64,000 nt of DNA from Salvator merianae (lineage: Eukaryota > Chordata > Lepidosauria > Squamata > Teiidae), in the NCBI GenBank assembly GCA_003586115.2, contig QVOM02000034.1:136376941-136440940 (forward strand), given 5' to 3'. Under the pieces are notes generated by a model, which saw only the letters and a list, made by a program, of their open reading frames with translations, made no database searches and had not been told where the DNA came from. Of this stretch, positions 1 to 10,964 are shown one piece after another (within the stretch, counting starts at the first letter, position 1; each line of letters begins with the position of its first letter). Position numbers and translations under genes: made by a program.

Positions 1-2029
1 AGCCCTCCTGGCCTTTTAAAACTTTTTTCCTTCCTCCCCCCCCCCATGCCTCCCTATCCCTTTACACCCCTTCACAAACATTTAGAACTCTTCAGTTCCA
101 CCCCCCACTTCCTCTCAAACCTTCAGTAACACCCCCTATATCCCACAAGCTTTGGGAGCCTTGGAAGGTTTGGAAGAACAACCAGCTTTATCCTGATGCT
201 CTGCTAGAGATGCATAGATCTCTCTGAGTTCCTAGAGGAATGGCTATCTAAAGATGAATCGGGTTGCTTTTGTTTGCACTGCCACTTGCAATGAGAAACA
301 ATTGGCATGTGAATCCGTCATTGAGTCCAAAGCCGTAGCAGTCATTGTTAACTGGGCTTTCTCTGAAGTACTCTGGTTAGCTTGAGGAACCAAAGGAGTC
401 CGAAACGGGACAACTCCGAAAGGCCTGGACTGAAGAGGAAGCCAAGGCTGTTATCCACATAGTTGCATGAATAAGCCAAACATGGTACCCAAAACAGCAC
501 TGGCAGACTGTGCCCACCGGGCATCCCCAGGCTGTTGAGGAAGAACTCCGGCGGCGGAAGGCAAAGAAATGACTGCTGCCTTATTGGTCTGCTGATTGTG
601 GCTCAGACGTAGGAGCCACCGGGATGGAGGAATTGTTAGCGGAAGTAGAGGTGGATGGAGCATCATCCATAATAGCTGAAGCCTCTGAACTGGTTGCTGA
701 GCAGGGACTACAAAGTCCTGTAAGAACAAAAGAAAAAGACAACCTCAAAAGATGCATAACATTCAAAGGACCAGTCTGCCAGCAGGGCCGGTGCGTGACC
801 CCAAAATGGTCAACTCTCCAAGAGAAAACTCCTAGCCTGTAAAGACACCGAACCAGGCACCCCCAAACTATGCTGTCTAACGCCAGGGCCTGGTCCATGA
901 ACACAGTAAGCGCATGAGACCCAATGGAGTCGAGGCCGGTCCTTAGGCGCCAAGCTTGAAGTGCCTGAGGAACCAATACCGGGGACCCGGGGTAACCCCA
1001 TAGGGGACCTCTGAAGGAGATCTGTGACTTCTCCAGCTTCATGGTTTGTAACTAAACAGCAGACTCAGAACGGGGGGGCGGGGGGCTTCCATACTGTCCT
1101 TGACAAATAAGGCAATAAGACAAATGCACTTCAGTAAAATCTTATCACCTTGGCATCTCCCTTGACAAAGCTGGGATCTCCTTTGTCCCTGACTAAAGGG
1201 TCTAAAGTAACTTGTTTTGATACATAGCAATTTGTGTTACATAGAAATCCTTGTTCTTGCTTTGTTGATGTTTCTTTGCCTAAAGAGCGTCGGTATCAAG
1301 GACTACTAAGGGAAAAAATACATATATTTTGTTCTGGGGACTATTCTAGCTCCAAATTCCTTTCCCCACTAGGAAGCATGTTGGGAGACCTTGTTTTAAG
1401 CTGCTGTCCTGAACAAACCTTTCCCATTGTTCGTACTTAAGCCTGTCCTCTGCATATTCAGGCTGCTCAGGAAGGGGTGAGGAATGTAAGTGATGCATAG
1501 GAAAGTTAAGTAGAACTATTCTGTAGGGAGGTGTTTTCCTATGAAAAGGAGCAAACGGCCCCAGAAGAAAACCAGAAACTCACACTGCTGACACAAACAT
1601 GGCAACATGGGACTGGCCACCATTCTGCCTTGCCGCTGTGCTGGAGGCAGCGGCTGCTCTTGATTCGCAACACGCTGCTCACAGGAGCCAGGGAGAGAGG
1701 GCGAGATGGAGAAGGGGGAGGGCGGACTCTGCACACGTCAGAAAAATGTATCCTGCCCGTGGGACAAGACAATACACACCACTGGTTCCCAAAGGCACTC
1801 TAAACATCTGGGAGCCCTGGGGGAGGGCAAGGCAGGGCCAAGGGGGAGCCATCAGCCAGCTTGGGGGGATGCTGGCCTAGGAGCAGTGGGGTGGGTTCAG
1901 CGCCACTGCCACTGACCCAGGACTTGGCTGGGGCCAGTGGGCCGGAGTGGGAGCGTGACCCTGCACCGCTGGACTCCTTGGTTCCTTTGTTGCTCCGCCC
2001 CTTGGATGGCCTTCGCTTCCCTTCTGCTC
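1..2029. other. No supported gene; possible decayed element
   Basis: Mixed-composition DNA with C- and G-runs (around 41-51 and 1070-1084). Open frames exist on both strands at about 450-1040 and overlap each other, so they cannot all be coding. The minus frame at 581-1042 ends in a Ser/Thr/Pro-rich stretch, and a decayed Gag-like piece is conceivable, but I see no motif that proves it. No splice-flanked exons or RNA genes are visible. Confidence 0.4.
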
Positions 2030-2370
2030 TCTCTCGCCGGGACTTTCCTTCTCCAGGACTGCTTTCCCCCTTCCTCCTTCCCAGGGCCTCCTTTCCCACC
2101 CCAAAAGACCTTGAACCCCCCCGGAACTCTGCGCTTTTCCCTTTCCACCTTCTTTCTCTTTCCACCAGCCCCCTCTCACCCTGGCCTCACTTTCGTTTCC
2201 TTCCCTGTCCGCATTTTCTCTATGCTCACTTTCCCCATCCTTCCTCTGCTCTTTCCTGAACTTCACCTTCCTTCTCCCTTCCTCGGTTGCCCCTTTCTCC
2301 CCCTTCCCTCGCCCATCTCTTCCCATCTCGCCTGTTAGTTTTCTTCCCTCCTTCTCTCACTTGTGTTCCT
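2030..2370. repeat. Pyrimidine-rich low-complexity tract
   Basis: About 340 bases consisting mostly of C and T on the + strand, with repeated CTTCC and TTCCC blocks. The purine-rich complement gives the long but compositionally trivial minus-strand frames here (Glu/Lys/Gly/Arg-rich). It is treated as low-complexity DNA, not as a gene. Confidence 0.7.
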
Positions 2371-3838
2371 TATTTCCCCCCTGCCTAGTTATCTAGTAAA
2401 AGGCCCAGCCCCTCTTTTGGGCTCCCCTGATGTGCGGATCTATGTTTTAATTAAAAAAACACCTCAAGGAGGAGGAAGGCGGGACGTGCCACCATTCTAG
2501 CCTCCCGGCCACTGCACTCTTGCCAGCAGGTTTTTCCCAGTCACAGGGGAGGCCAGCTTGTGTAAATCTGTCAATAAATCAGGTTAAAGCCCGTTTGAGC
2601 GTTGTATATATGTCATCCTCTACGTGTATGCAGTTTGTTCTTTTCTGCTGCTTGTGCCTGGTTCGAAACGGTTCACGTGCGATATCAAGAGTGGGGACCC
2701 TCACCATTTACTCGATGCGTGGGCAGGGTGTGCACAGAGGGAGGTGATCGTACCTCCCCTGAGAATTTCAGCCGGCTGCATCAGGAACAAGGAAAATGCA
2801 TTGCTGTGCTTTCTTCCCAGATAGGTTCATTAGCTCTTGAGTTTCCAACCCCAGGCTTCCCCAGTCATCAGTTACTCCTAAATCAATTCTTGCATGCTGC
2901 TCGGAAATCTGAGTCAGTCGCTGGGGACTCCGTGGACCCGCCCTTCCAGTCTGCTCGGCCAATGGAGAAGTTGTTTCCCATTTACTTCTCCTAGAGAAAT
3001 GTCACTGATCAAACTGACCATCTTCGACTTTGCAGTCAGTTGCTCCACTGCTTCTTAGTTTCCTAACATTACATTCTTGATGGAACTTTTGACATAGTCA
3101 TATTGCCAAACTAACCTCCATCATTTCTTCTTCTAATTCTCTCCTTGTCTTTTCTGCAGCCGCTGTCACAATCACCCGTCTTCAAACAATTTCTGAAAAG
3201 GATCAATTAATGAAAATGTGATGAATTTCCTCAGAAACCCTTCATCATTGACGAGACTTCAGAGAATGCATAAAGTAGCTGGGAGAGTCATTTCTCACAT
3301 ACCTGCATTCCCACGTTCCTCAGCATCAAAATATCGTATGTGCAGAAGGGGTTTTGCCTTTAGGTCTGAAAGGATGTGCTTCTCAATGTTGAGATTGGTA
3401 CAGCACGAAGATAGGAAGGTGCAAAGTGTCGGGCTGTGTTCCCACGTGCAGGAACATCCGTGCACCCGATTTTGTCAGGGCTAAAAGGCAGGTGGTTTCC
3501 CCCTCCAAGGAATCAAAGCCCCTTCCCTAAATGGTGTTCCAGGTGCGAGGAAGGATCTGGAGCACCAGGATCTTCACAACTTGTGATTGTTTCGAAGTTC
3601 ATTTTAGTGGATCTAAACAGACACAAGATGAATTTTGTCTCCTCTGCGTGCTATCAATCCCCCATGGGACTGATTCCAGCACATGAAAGGGATTGTGGTG
3701 GCAGCAAAGATCCTATACCAGACATAACAAGGAGAAAGCCACCTTTTAAATAAATGTTTACACCCCATCCATTCAATTTTGAAAGACAACCGTCAGTTAA
3801 ACATTCTAACGGGAACAGTTAGATAATTTGTAAAACCA
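2371..3838. other. No gene recognised
   Basis: Ordinary mixed sequence. I see no coding exon with splice sites, no known repeat tail and no inverted-repeat element that I could delimit. A downstream (3') part of the minus-strand gene at 4.4-11 kb could extend into this stretch, but no exon of it is visible. Confidence 0.4.
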
Positions 3839-4372
3839 GGTCAGTTGGCCTGGCTTGGGTTTCTTTCTGCCCCTGTTCCCCTGTGCTTGAGTCACTTTGC
3901 CTTTTCCTCCCAGCCCCACCTCAGGGTCATGAGTTGTGACAGCGCAGTTGTGTTGCTGCTGTAAAAATTCATGCCACAGAAGTTTGCTTTCTTCTTCTTC
4001 TTCTTCCAAGGTTGAGTGGGAGATTGAAGCTCTGGACTTCCAGATCAGTCCTAGCTAGTCCAATGGAAAAGAGTAATGGGAGCTGTATTTTGGCAACATG
4101 GGGAAGACCAGAGTTTGAACCACCCAGGCTAAGGCAAAGCTCTTGGCATTACATGATTTACTTTGCCAGAGAGGAGCTAATTAATATTCAGAGGAATAAT
4201 CATCATTGAATCTGACCTGAGAGGCTTACGTCCATCATCAGAGGGAAATCCATGGAAATAAAAGAACGTACCTTGCAAAGTCCCTCAGCCTAGACTTTAA
4301 AAAGTACTCAGCTCAATGTAGGCAATGAAAACGAGAACCCCTTCTGCCTTCTTGTGTAAAATTCCTACTTAC

Positions 4373-4480
4373 TTCAAAGTCCCCTGAAGAAACTGAAACA
4401 AGTTCCATATCTCGGCTATTTAAATGGCGGTCATTATTTAAGTCCTTCAATGGTGGTTCTATTTCCTTAATTTCTGGAAG
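4373..4480 (-). CDS. Repeated exon, copy 1 (108 nt, intact)
   Basis: Phase 0 in and out with the same splice sites. It encodes LPEIKEIEPPLKDLNNDRHL followed by NSRDMELVSVSSGDFE. It is the most diverged of the four 36-residue repeats and the last exon I can place. It ends at a donor site, so at least one further exon should lie at lower coordinates. Confidence 0.5.
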
Positions 4481-7400
4481 CTAAAATGAGGCATCAAAAT
4501 GATTACTTCAAGCTTTTGGCTTGTTGGATTATTGAATAACAAATGAAAGGCTTAAAATGGTTTTTACATACCACATGATCTTGCAAGACTGTAATGCATG
4601 GGATTTATAAGCAATTTTAAAGAAAGTTATTTACAAATGTCTACTGTGTTGCGAACATTCTCAAGGGAGTGTTAACCAAAATGGGAAAATTTATAGGGGA
4701 AAAGTAAATCCAGTGTGCCCGCTGTGGGTGGCAGCTCCCAGGCAACCATATGTGCTGAGTGAGAGACCACCAGGAAATCTCAGGGCCAAAGAACAGACAG
4801 GTAGTGGGGGAGAAACATCCCAGGAGAAGGTTGCTTGTTTTCTTCTCCTTCTTCTTCCAAGATTAAGTCGAGGAATCAAGTTCTGGCCTCCCAGATTTTG
4901 TTTAACTGCATCTCCCATCAGTCCTAACTAGTTCCGTCAATAGAAAGGAATGATGGGAACTGTATTTTGGGTAGCATGGGGAAGTTCAGAGTTTGAACCA
5001 CCCAGCCTAAGCCAATGCATCACATTTCCAAAGAGTAGCTAAAATGAACCATGGAATAATTATGAGTCTGCCCTGACAGGCTTAACTGAACATCGGGTGA
5101 TGTAACCCCCTGGAAATATCAGAATTTGTCCTGCAAAGTCTTTACCCAAGAGTTTTAAAAGGTACTCAGCTCGACATAGGCAATGAAAAGGAGAACACCT
5201 TCTACCTTGTGAAAATTCCTACTTACTTCAAAGTCCCCTGAAGAGACTGAAAGAAGCTCCATTTCTTGGCAATTTGAACTGCGTCCTTTATTCAAGTCCT
5301 TCGATGGTGGTTCTATTTCCTTAATTTCTGGAAGCTAAAATGAGGCATCAAAATGATTACTTCAAGTTTTTGGCTTGTTGGATTACTGAATAACGAATGA
5401 AAGGCTTAGAATGCTTTTTACATACCACATGATCTTGCAAGACTGTAATGCATGAGATTTATAAGCAATTTTAAACAAAGTTATTTACAAATGTCTACTG
5501 TGTTACGAACATTCTCAAGGGAGTGTTAACCAAAATGGGAAAATTTATAGGGGAAAAGTAAATCCAGTGTGCCCGCTGTGGGTGGCAGCTCCCAGGCAAC
5601 CATATGTGCTGAGTGAGAGACCACCAGGAAATCTCTGGGCCAAAGAACAGACAGGTAGTGGGGGAGAAACATCCCAGGACAAGGTTGCTTGTTTTCTTCT
5701 CCTTCTTCTTCCATGATTAAGTTGAGGAATCAAGTTCTGGCCTTCCAGATTTTGTTTAACTGCATCTCCCATCAGTCCTAACTAGTTCCGTCAATAGAAA
5801 GGAATGATGGGAACAGTATTTTGGGTAGCATGGGGAAGTTCAGAGTTTGAACCACCCAGCCTAAGCCAATGCATCACATTTCCAAAGAGTAGCTAAAATG
5901 AACCATGGAATAATTATGATTGAGTCTGCCCTGACAGGCTTAACTGAACATCGGGTGATGTAAACCCCTGGAAATATCAGAATTTGTCCTGCAAAGTCTT
6001 TACCCAAGAGTTTTAAAAGGTACTCAGCTCGACATAGTCAATGAAAAGGAGAACACCTTCTACCTTGTGAAAATTCCTACTTACTTCAAAGTCCCCTGAA
6101 GATATTGAAAGAAGCTCCATTTCTTGGCAATTTGAACTGCGTCCTTTATTCAAGTCCTTCGATGCTGGTTCCTTAATTTCTGTGCTTCCAGACACTAAAA
6201 TGAGGCATCAAAATGGTTAGTTCAAGCTTTTGGCTTGTTGGATTACTGAATAACGAATGAAAGGCTTAGAATGCTTTTTACATACCACATGATCTTGCAA
6301 GACTGTAATGCATGAGATTTATAAGCAATTTTAAACAGAGTTATTTACAAATGTCTACTGTGTTACGAACATTCTCAAGGGAGTGTTAACCAAAATGGGA
6401 AAATTTATAGGGAAAAAGTAAATCCAGTGTGCCCGCTGTGGGTGGCAGCTCCCAGGCAACCATATGTGCTGAGTGAGAGACCACCAGGAAATCCCAGGGC
6501 CAAAGAACAGACAGGTAGTGGGGGAGAAAAATCCCAGGAGAAGGTTGCTTGTTTTCTTCTCCTTCTTCTTCCAAGATTAAGTCGAGGAATCAAGTTCTGG
6601 CCTTCCAGATTTTGTTTAACTGCATCTCCCATCAGCCCTAACCAGTTCAGTTAATAGAAAGGAATGATGGGAACTGTATTTTGGGTAGCATGGGGAAGTT
6701 CAGAGTTTGAACCACCCAGCCTAGGCCAATGCATCACATAGTTTACTTCCCAAAGAGTAGCTAAAACGAAAAATAGAATAATTGTGATTGAGTCTGCCCT
6801 GACAGGCTTAGCTGAACATCAAATGATGTAAACCCCTGGAAATATCAGAATTTGTCCTGCAAAGTCTTTACCCAAGAGTTTTAAAAGGTACTCAGCTCGA
6901 CATAGGCAATGAAACGGAGGACACCTTCGGCCTTGTTAAAATTCCTACTTACTTCAAAGTCCCCTGAAGATACTGAAAGAAGCTCCATTTCTTGGCCATT
7001 TGAACTGCGTCCTTTATTCAAGTCCTTTGACGCTGGTGCCATTTCCTGTGCTTCCAGAAACTAAAATGAGGCATCAAAATGGTTAGTTCAAGCTCTTGGC
7101 TTGACAGATGATTGAATAACCACCGAAAGGATGAAAACAGTTTGTACTGTAGAGCCACTGAAGAATGTTTTCAAGTTAAACCACATTCAGCATGTGTTTC
7201 ATACACACCACAAGATTGTAGTGCGTGGGATCTTTAAGGAATTTTAAACAAAGATATTTAAAATTGTCTAGTGCATTACGAACATTCCCAAGAGAGTGTT
7301 AACCAAAAGGGGGAAATTCCCGGGCTGAGAAGTAAATCCGATGTGCCTGTTGTGGGTGGCAGCTCCAGGCAAACATACGTGCAGAGTGAGAGACCACCAG

Positions 7401-10400
7401 GAAATCCCAGGGCCAGGTAATGGAGGAGAAAAATCCTAGGAGAAGTCAAGGACAAACCGCTTCCTCATGGGTGCCACAGAAACCACACAGAAGGATCCAT
7501 GCAGCCACGGGCAGGTAAACCCAGCTGGAGGTCTGCTTTTCCTTTTAAGTCAAAGGCACAGAGAGATTAATAGGCAGGAAGAGACAAGAAAAGACATCAT
7601 CACCTAAACCCTGGCGTGCATTTCCTTCTCCCCTTGTCTTGCTATTTGCTTTCAGCCTGCATAACACATTCGTTCTCTTCCCATCCACCATTTGAGCTTC
7701 GTGTGTTTGCTCAGAGCAGTTGGGTCCCTGCTGTAAAAATTCGTAGCAGAGAAGTTTGTTTCCTTTCTTTTACTTCTTCCCAGGTTAAGCTGAGGGTCTC
7801 AGGTTTTGGTCCTCCAGATTTTGCAAAACTGCAGCTCTGATCAGCCCAGGCTAGTCAAACCAAAGGAAAAGTATGATGGGGACTATATTTTGGCAACTGG
7901 GGGAAGACCAGCATTTGAACCTCCAGTCTAAGCCACTGCTCTCAGCATCACATAGTATGCTTTGGCAGACATTAGGCATTCAATGAATGGAATAATCATC
8001 CCTGAATCTGAACTGACAGGCTTCTCTCATAATTAGACGAAACAAATCGCTGGAGATATCAAAATTAATCTTAAAAAACCTTTTACCCCAGTCTTTAAAA
8101 TGGTACCCAGTTGAATGTGGTCATCAAACCAAGATCTTCTGCCTCCGTGTATAAGTTTCTTACTTACATTGAAATCTCCCAAAGTGCCTGAAGTGAGCTC
8201 CATGTCTTGGGATGTTCCTAATATGAGTGTACAATAAAAAGGGATATAAAATAAATATCAGTTAACCCAAAGCAATTTTTCCACAAAGAATATTTTTCAC
8301 AGCTGTTATATAAAGCACTCTTTGGCCCTCAGTTCTATAAAATGCCTCTAGAATGTTGGTCAAGAAACATTTTGGAATATCAGTGTAGGAATTATAAAGC
8401 TCACAGTACCCGAAGTCCCCGCTTGACTTACCCGTAGTTTCTTTACTAGATTCTTCCTCCTCTGGTTCAGTTGTGCTGTCTGTGGATCTGTTTCCCCCCG
8501 ATTGCAGCGAGTTCTCACACTCGTCTAGAAGAGATTCCAAATTCTAACCCCTAGAAGCACCCTTGGGTCTGTGCTTTGCTCCTGTTGCAGGTGCACCTAC
8601 ATCAAGCATCCTCTCGGGATCCTGGGTTGAACCCGTTCAGCTAGTGCCCTGTCCCTCTCTTTGCCTTGGAGAAGAAAAGGGTGCAGTTGACTTGCTTTGC
8701 CTCAGCAAAGCACAGATACTTGGGATTCCTTCACCATTTCTGTTTTTTGCTTTGATGTATCTTGAATGTTAAAATTATAGTGGATTGTTTGGTGGCTTCA
8801 GTTTTGAACTTTTTTGCACTAATTTGAATTTTATTATATAGACTGCCTCCAAGCAGCAACAGGCAATGTGGGATCTAAAAAATATCCCATGATTTCCCCT
8901 TGCTGCCCTTTGCCAGAGGGGAGGAGCTGTTTTCGATTATCTTCTGTTCGGCTGGAAAGTTCTGCAATTGAATTGTTGTGATTGCAGCAGCTGCAGACAG
9001 ACATGAAATGTGAGCATTGCTACTAAGGGAAACCTGGCATCGTTGCTTGGCTTCCTACCAGAACGATATTATGGGTTTTCAGAGAAATAGAGCAGAACTA
9101 TATTGGAACTCGGGGTTATGTCTGCCATTCCCAAGGTAGTGCTGAGATTATCTCCTGTGTTATGGCGTGTCTGGAGGCAGCCTTAGTTTTGGTTCTTTGG
9201 AGTCCTTTGGCCAGCTTGCTCTCACTACTTCCACAGACCTTTCCCTTCCTGTTCACATCCTTCACATTTCTATTCTATCAACGTCCTTCCCTCCTCTTCT
9301 ACATTTCTCTTCCGTGATTTACTCCTCACCACCTTAGTATGAAATGGAAGAGGAAATCCCTGTGCCTGTTCACACTTTTCCGCTTAGAATGGTAGAATCT
9401 GCATTGGCCATCCACATTGTTAGGGCTGGAACAGCGCTGAACCAGGCTTCCAGCATTTCCAGCGTGAATACCGGCCCACCCACCATGACAGCGGCCACAG
9501 AAATGTCCAGCCACTGCCATGGCGACCCGGGAAGTGGTGCGTGACTGCTTATCTGAAGCTGCCCTGTACCAGGGCCTCCAGCCTTAGCAGCTGGATGCAG
9601 ATGTGAATGCTGCTGACTGAGAGCAGTGCAGCTGCTCCCTGTACAGCAGAGGAGAACAATTTTGTTGTCTGCAACTAATAGAGTTTGGGAGGGGCTGTAG
9701 CTGCTCCTGGATGCTAGGACCCCTATGTTCCCAGTTGGGACTCGGAGCCTATTGAGAGGAAGGGCCTTTCCACACTTTCTGCCGTGGAGCGGACCTTGCT
9801 GTGCGGCAACCATTTGCACTGCCATGCCAGATACATCCCAGCAATGGGCCTCCAGTAATCTCAGTGTGAATGTTGGTGGCCCGTGCCATGAGAGCGGCTG
9901 GGAAACTTCTGGCCACGGCCCTGGCGAATAGAAATGTGGTGTGACTGCACAGCCACAGCCGCAGGCAGAAGGCAGTGTGAACGCTGTATACCTGGAGCAG
10001 TTCAGTTGCTTCCGGTACAGCTGTGGAGCACAATTTGGGGAGATGATTTTGGACAGACGCCAAAAGTCCTCAGCGCTGAGGAAGGGATAGAGATTAAAAG
10101 CAATGCCTATGGCCTGGAGGTCCTATAAGCGATAGCAGATAACATAAGGGGAAGAAAAGTGACCTATCAACCTTTGCAATGTTGGGGAACAAAACGTGCC
10201 CCTAGAATGTTGCCTTCTAGGAGAATCGGTGTAGTAATTTTTAAGCTCACAGATCCCGAGATCACAGGCTGACTTACGTCGATTGCTAGTCCCATTTTCT
10301 TGAAAAGATTCTTCCTCCTCTGCTTCGGTTCCACTGTCAATGTCTCTGTTTTCCCCAGGTTCCAGCGATGCCTCACACACTTCAAGATCTAGAAGAGATT

Positions 10401-10959
10401 CTGAATTGTGACTTCTAGAAGCACACTTGGCTCTGTGCTTCCCACCAGTTGGAACTGCTCCTACACCTGTAATACTCTAGGGACCATATGGGTAAAGGCT
10501 CCATTTGGATTCCAGAGACACCGGCTGCCAGTGGTGGCTGGCAAGCCTGAAATGAATGGCCTGGTGGGATCAAGGCCTTTTCCCCACCTGGAGAACCTCT
10601 ACCTGTGCATTTCAGAGGCAAGAAAGGGGAGGAAACGTTCCCAGTTCTGAATGACAGCACGATTGGCTCCCTAATCCTCTTTCAATAGCACGTTCTTACC
10701 CATAACCGTACTGTGAGACTGCGGAGGACTTCTGGAGTACCTGAGGTTCTTATTTTGTGTGGGAGTCCTGAGGGACTAACTTACCGATAAACGTGTTATT
10801 TATTTTCCCCTTCTTATTCTTCTTCTGGCTGCTGCGTGAGGAGCTACAACAGCAGCAGCAGCAGCAGCAGTATTTTCTTATCCATTTGAGAAGCCTCATG
10901 ATGCAGACCTCTCGCTCTGGTTTGATGTGGCTTCGAAGGGAACCAAAGAGTTTCAGGTG
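4373..10959 (-). CDS. Uncharacterised acidic Ser-rich protein gene with amplified exon (predicted)
   Basis: I do not recognise this gene. The model is a join on the minus strand of 10959-10785, 10388-10278, 8524-8432, 8217-8168, 7060-6953, (6194-6085), 5334-5227 and 4480-4373. Every piece has an AG acceptor and a GTAAGT-type donor. Exon phases chain correctly (1, 1, 1, then 0, 0, 0) except for the copy at 6085-6194, which is 110 instead of 108 nt and shifts frame. The likely start is an internal ATG of the first exon, giving MRLLKWIRKY, eight cysteines and a basic Ser/Lys tail. Two acidic exons follow (EAEEEESFQENG and EPEEEESSKETTG), then repeated 36-residue segments ending in SSGDFE. The cysteine string next to basic residues could be a palmitoylated membrane anchor; that is inference. 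The gene lies head-to-head with VAMP4. The 3' end is not identified. Confidence 0.5.
5227..5334 (-). CDS. Repeated exon, copy 2 (108 nt, intact)
   Basis: Phase 0 in and out. The acceptor is CATTTTAG and the donor GAA|GTAAGT. It encodes LPEIKEIEPPSKDLNKGRSS followed by NCQEMELLSVSSGDFE. Confidence 0.5.
6085..6194 (-). pseudogene. Repeated exon, copy 3 (110 nt, frame broken)
   Basis: The splice sites are intact (CATTTTAG acceptor, TTTGAA|GTAAGT donor), but the exon is two bases longer than its siblings near its 5' end. In the incoming phase it reaches a TGA after 14 codons. In the shifted frame it still reads SGSTEIKEPASKDLNKGRSS and on to SSGDFE, so the damage is recent relative to the duplication. 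It may be skipped or may mark decay of the gene. Confidence 0.5.
6953..7060 (-). CDS. Repeated exon, copy 4 (108 nt, intact)
   Basis: Phase 0 in and out. The acceptor is CATTTTAG and the donor TTTGAA|GTAAGT. It encodes FLEAQEMAPASKDLNKGRSS and then NGQEMELLSVSSGDFE. It is open and in frame with the preceding exon. Confidence 0.5.
8168..8217 (-). CDS. Short exon, diverged relative of the repeated exon
   Basis: 50 nt with acceptor ATATTAG and donor AAT|GTAAGTAAG. It enters in phase 1 and leaves in phase 0. It encodes TSQDMELTSGTLGDFN, clearly related to the C-terminal half of the tandem exons (CQEMELLSVSSGDFE). It thereby converts the phase of the upstream acidic exons to that of the repeated exons. 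Confidence 0.45.
8432..8524 (-). CDS. Acidic exon, duplicate of 10278-10388, 93 nt
   Basis: The acceptor is CTCTTCTAG and the donor ACTACGG|GTAAGTC. It encodes ECENSLQSGGNRSTDSTTEP and then EEEESSKETTG, in phase 1-1, continuing the frame of the exon above. Conservation of phase and of both splice sites between the two acidic exons argues for a real gene rather than chance frames. Confidence 0.5.
8560..9340. other. Intron of the predicted gene; nothing specific seen
   Basis: Sequence between two predicted acidic exons. No repeat, RNA gene or additional exon could be recognised here. Confidence 0.4.
9360..9720 (+). mobile_element. Miniature DNA element, family B copy 1
   Basis: Starts near CCTGTTCACACTTTTCCGC and contains the internal blocks CCACTGCCATGGCGAC and GAGCAGTGCAGCTGCTCC, ending after a block with GAACAATTTTG. 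The same start and internal blocks recur at about 9756-10070, 56517-56885 and, in reverse, 22900-23155. I read these as one short non-autonomous transposon family; the exact ends are uncertain. Confidence 0.45.
9756..10080 (+). mobile_element. Miniature DNA element, family B copy 2
   Basis: Starts GGGCCTTTCCACACTTTCTG and shares internal CTGCACAGCCACAGCC, GAACGCTGTATACCTGGAGC and GGAGCACAATTT blocks with the other family B copies. It lies directly after copy 1 in the same intron. Confidence 0.45.
10278..10388 (-). CDS. Acidic exon, symmetric phase 1-1, 111 nt
   Basis: The acceptor is CTTCTAG before 10388 and the donor AC|GTAAGTC at 10278. The frame encodes DLEVCEASLEPGENRDIDSG and then an Asp/Glu-rich segment ending NGTSNR. 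It is similar in sequence and length to the exon at 8432-8524 (CEASLEPGENRD compared with CENSLQSGGNRS), so the two are probably duplicates of one ancestral exon. Confidence 0.5.
10785..10959 (-). CDS. First predicted exon: basic start plus eight-cysteine string
   Basis: The acceptor is a good polypyrimidine tract ending CTTTAG just before 10959. The donor reads TATCG|GTAAGT at 10785. The frame is open throughout, and an ATG inside it starts MRLLKWIRKY followed by eight Cys encoded by a (TGC)6(TGT)2 tract, then SSSRSSQKKNKKGKINNTFI. The exon ends in phase 1, matching the next exon. The Cys string is a translated trinucleotide repeat, so its length may vary between individuals. Confidence 0.5.
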
Positions 10960-10964
10960 CTAAA

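Larger units (their letters stand above)
3840..8230. repeat. Tandem array of about 860-bp units containing a duplicated exon
   Basis: The same block recurs in order. A marker beginning GTAAATCCAGTGTGCCCGCT lies at 4704, 5558 and 6418, with a diverged version at 7332, giving spacings of 854, 860 and 914 bases. A second marker, AATGATGGGAACTGTATTTTGG with variants, recurs in every unit near 4070, 4950, 5800, 6660 and 7870. The three central units are very similar to one another, while the outer units (about 3.9 and 7.7 kb) are more diverged, as expected if the array grew from the middle by unequal exchange. Each unit carries one copy of a minus-strand exon (4373-4480, 5227-5334, 6085-6194, 6953-7060, and a shorter relative at 8168-8217) plus an old interspersed repeat related to the one at 31.2 kb. 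Confidence 0.85.

Noticed and set aside
581..1042. 153-codon minus frame considered as a gypsy Gag
   Set aside because: Only a Ser/Thr/Pro-rich end suggests it. There is no zinc knuckle, no long terminal repeat and no pol next to it in the window.
1877..2326. 149-codon minus frame rich in Glu, Lys, Arg and Gly
   Set aside because: It is the purine-rich complement of a pyrimidine tract, not a protein-like sequence.
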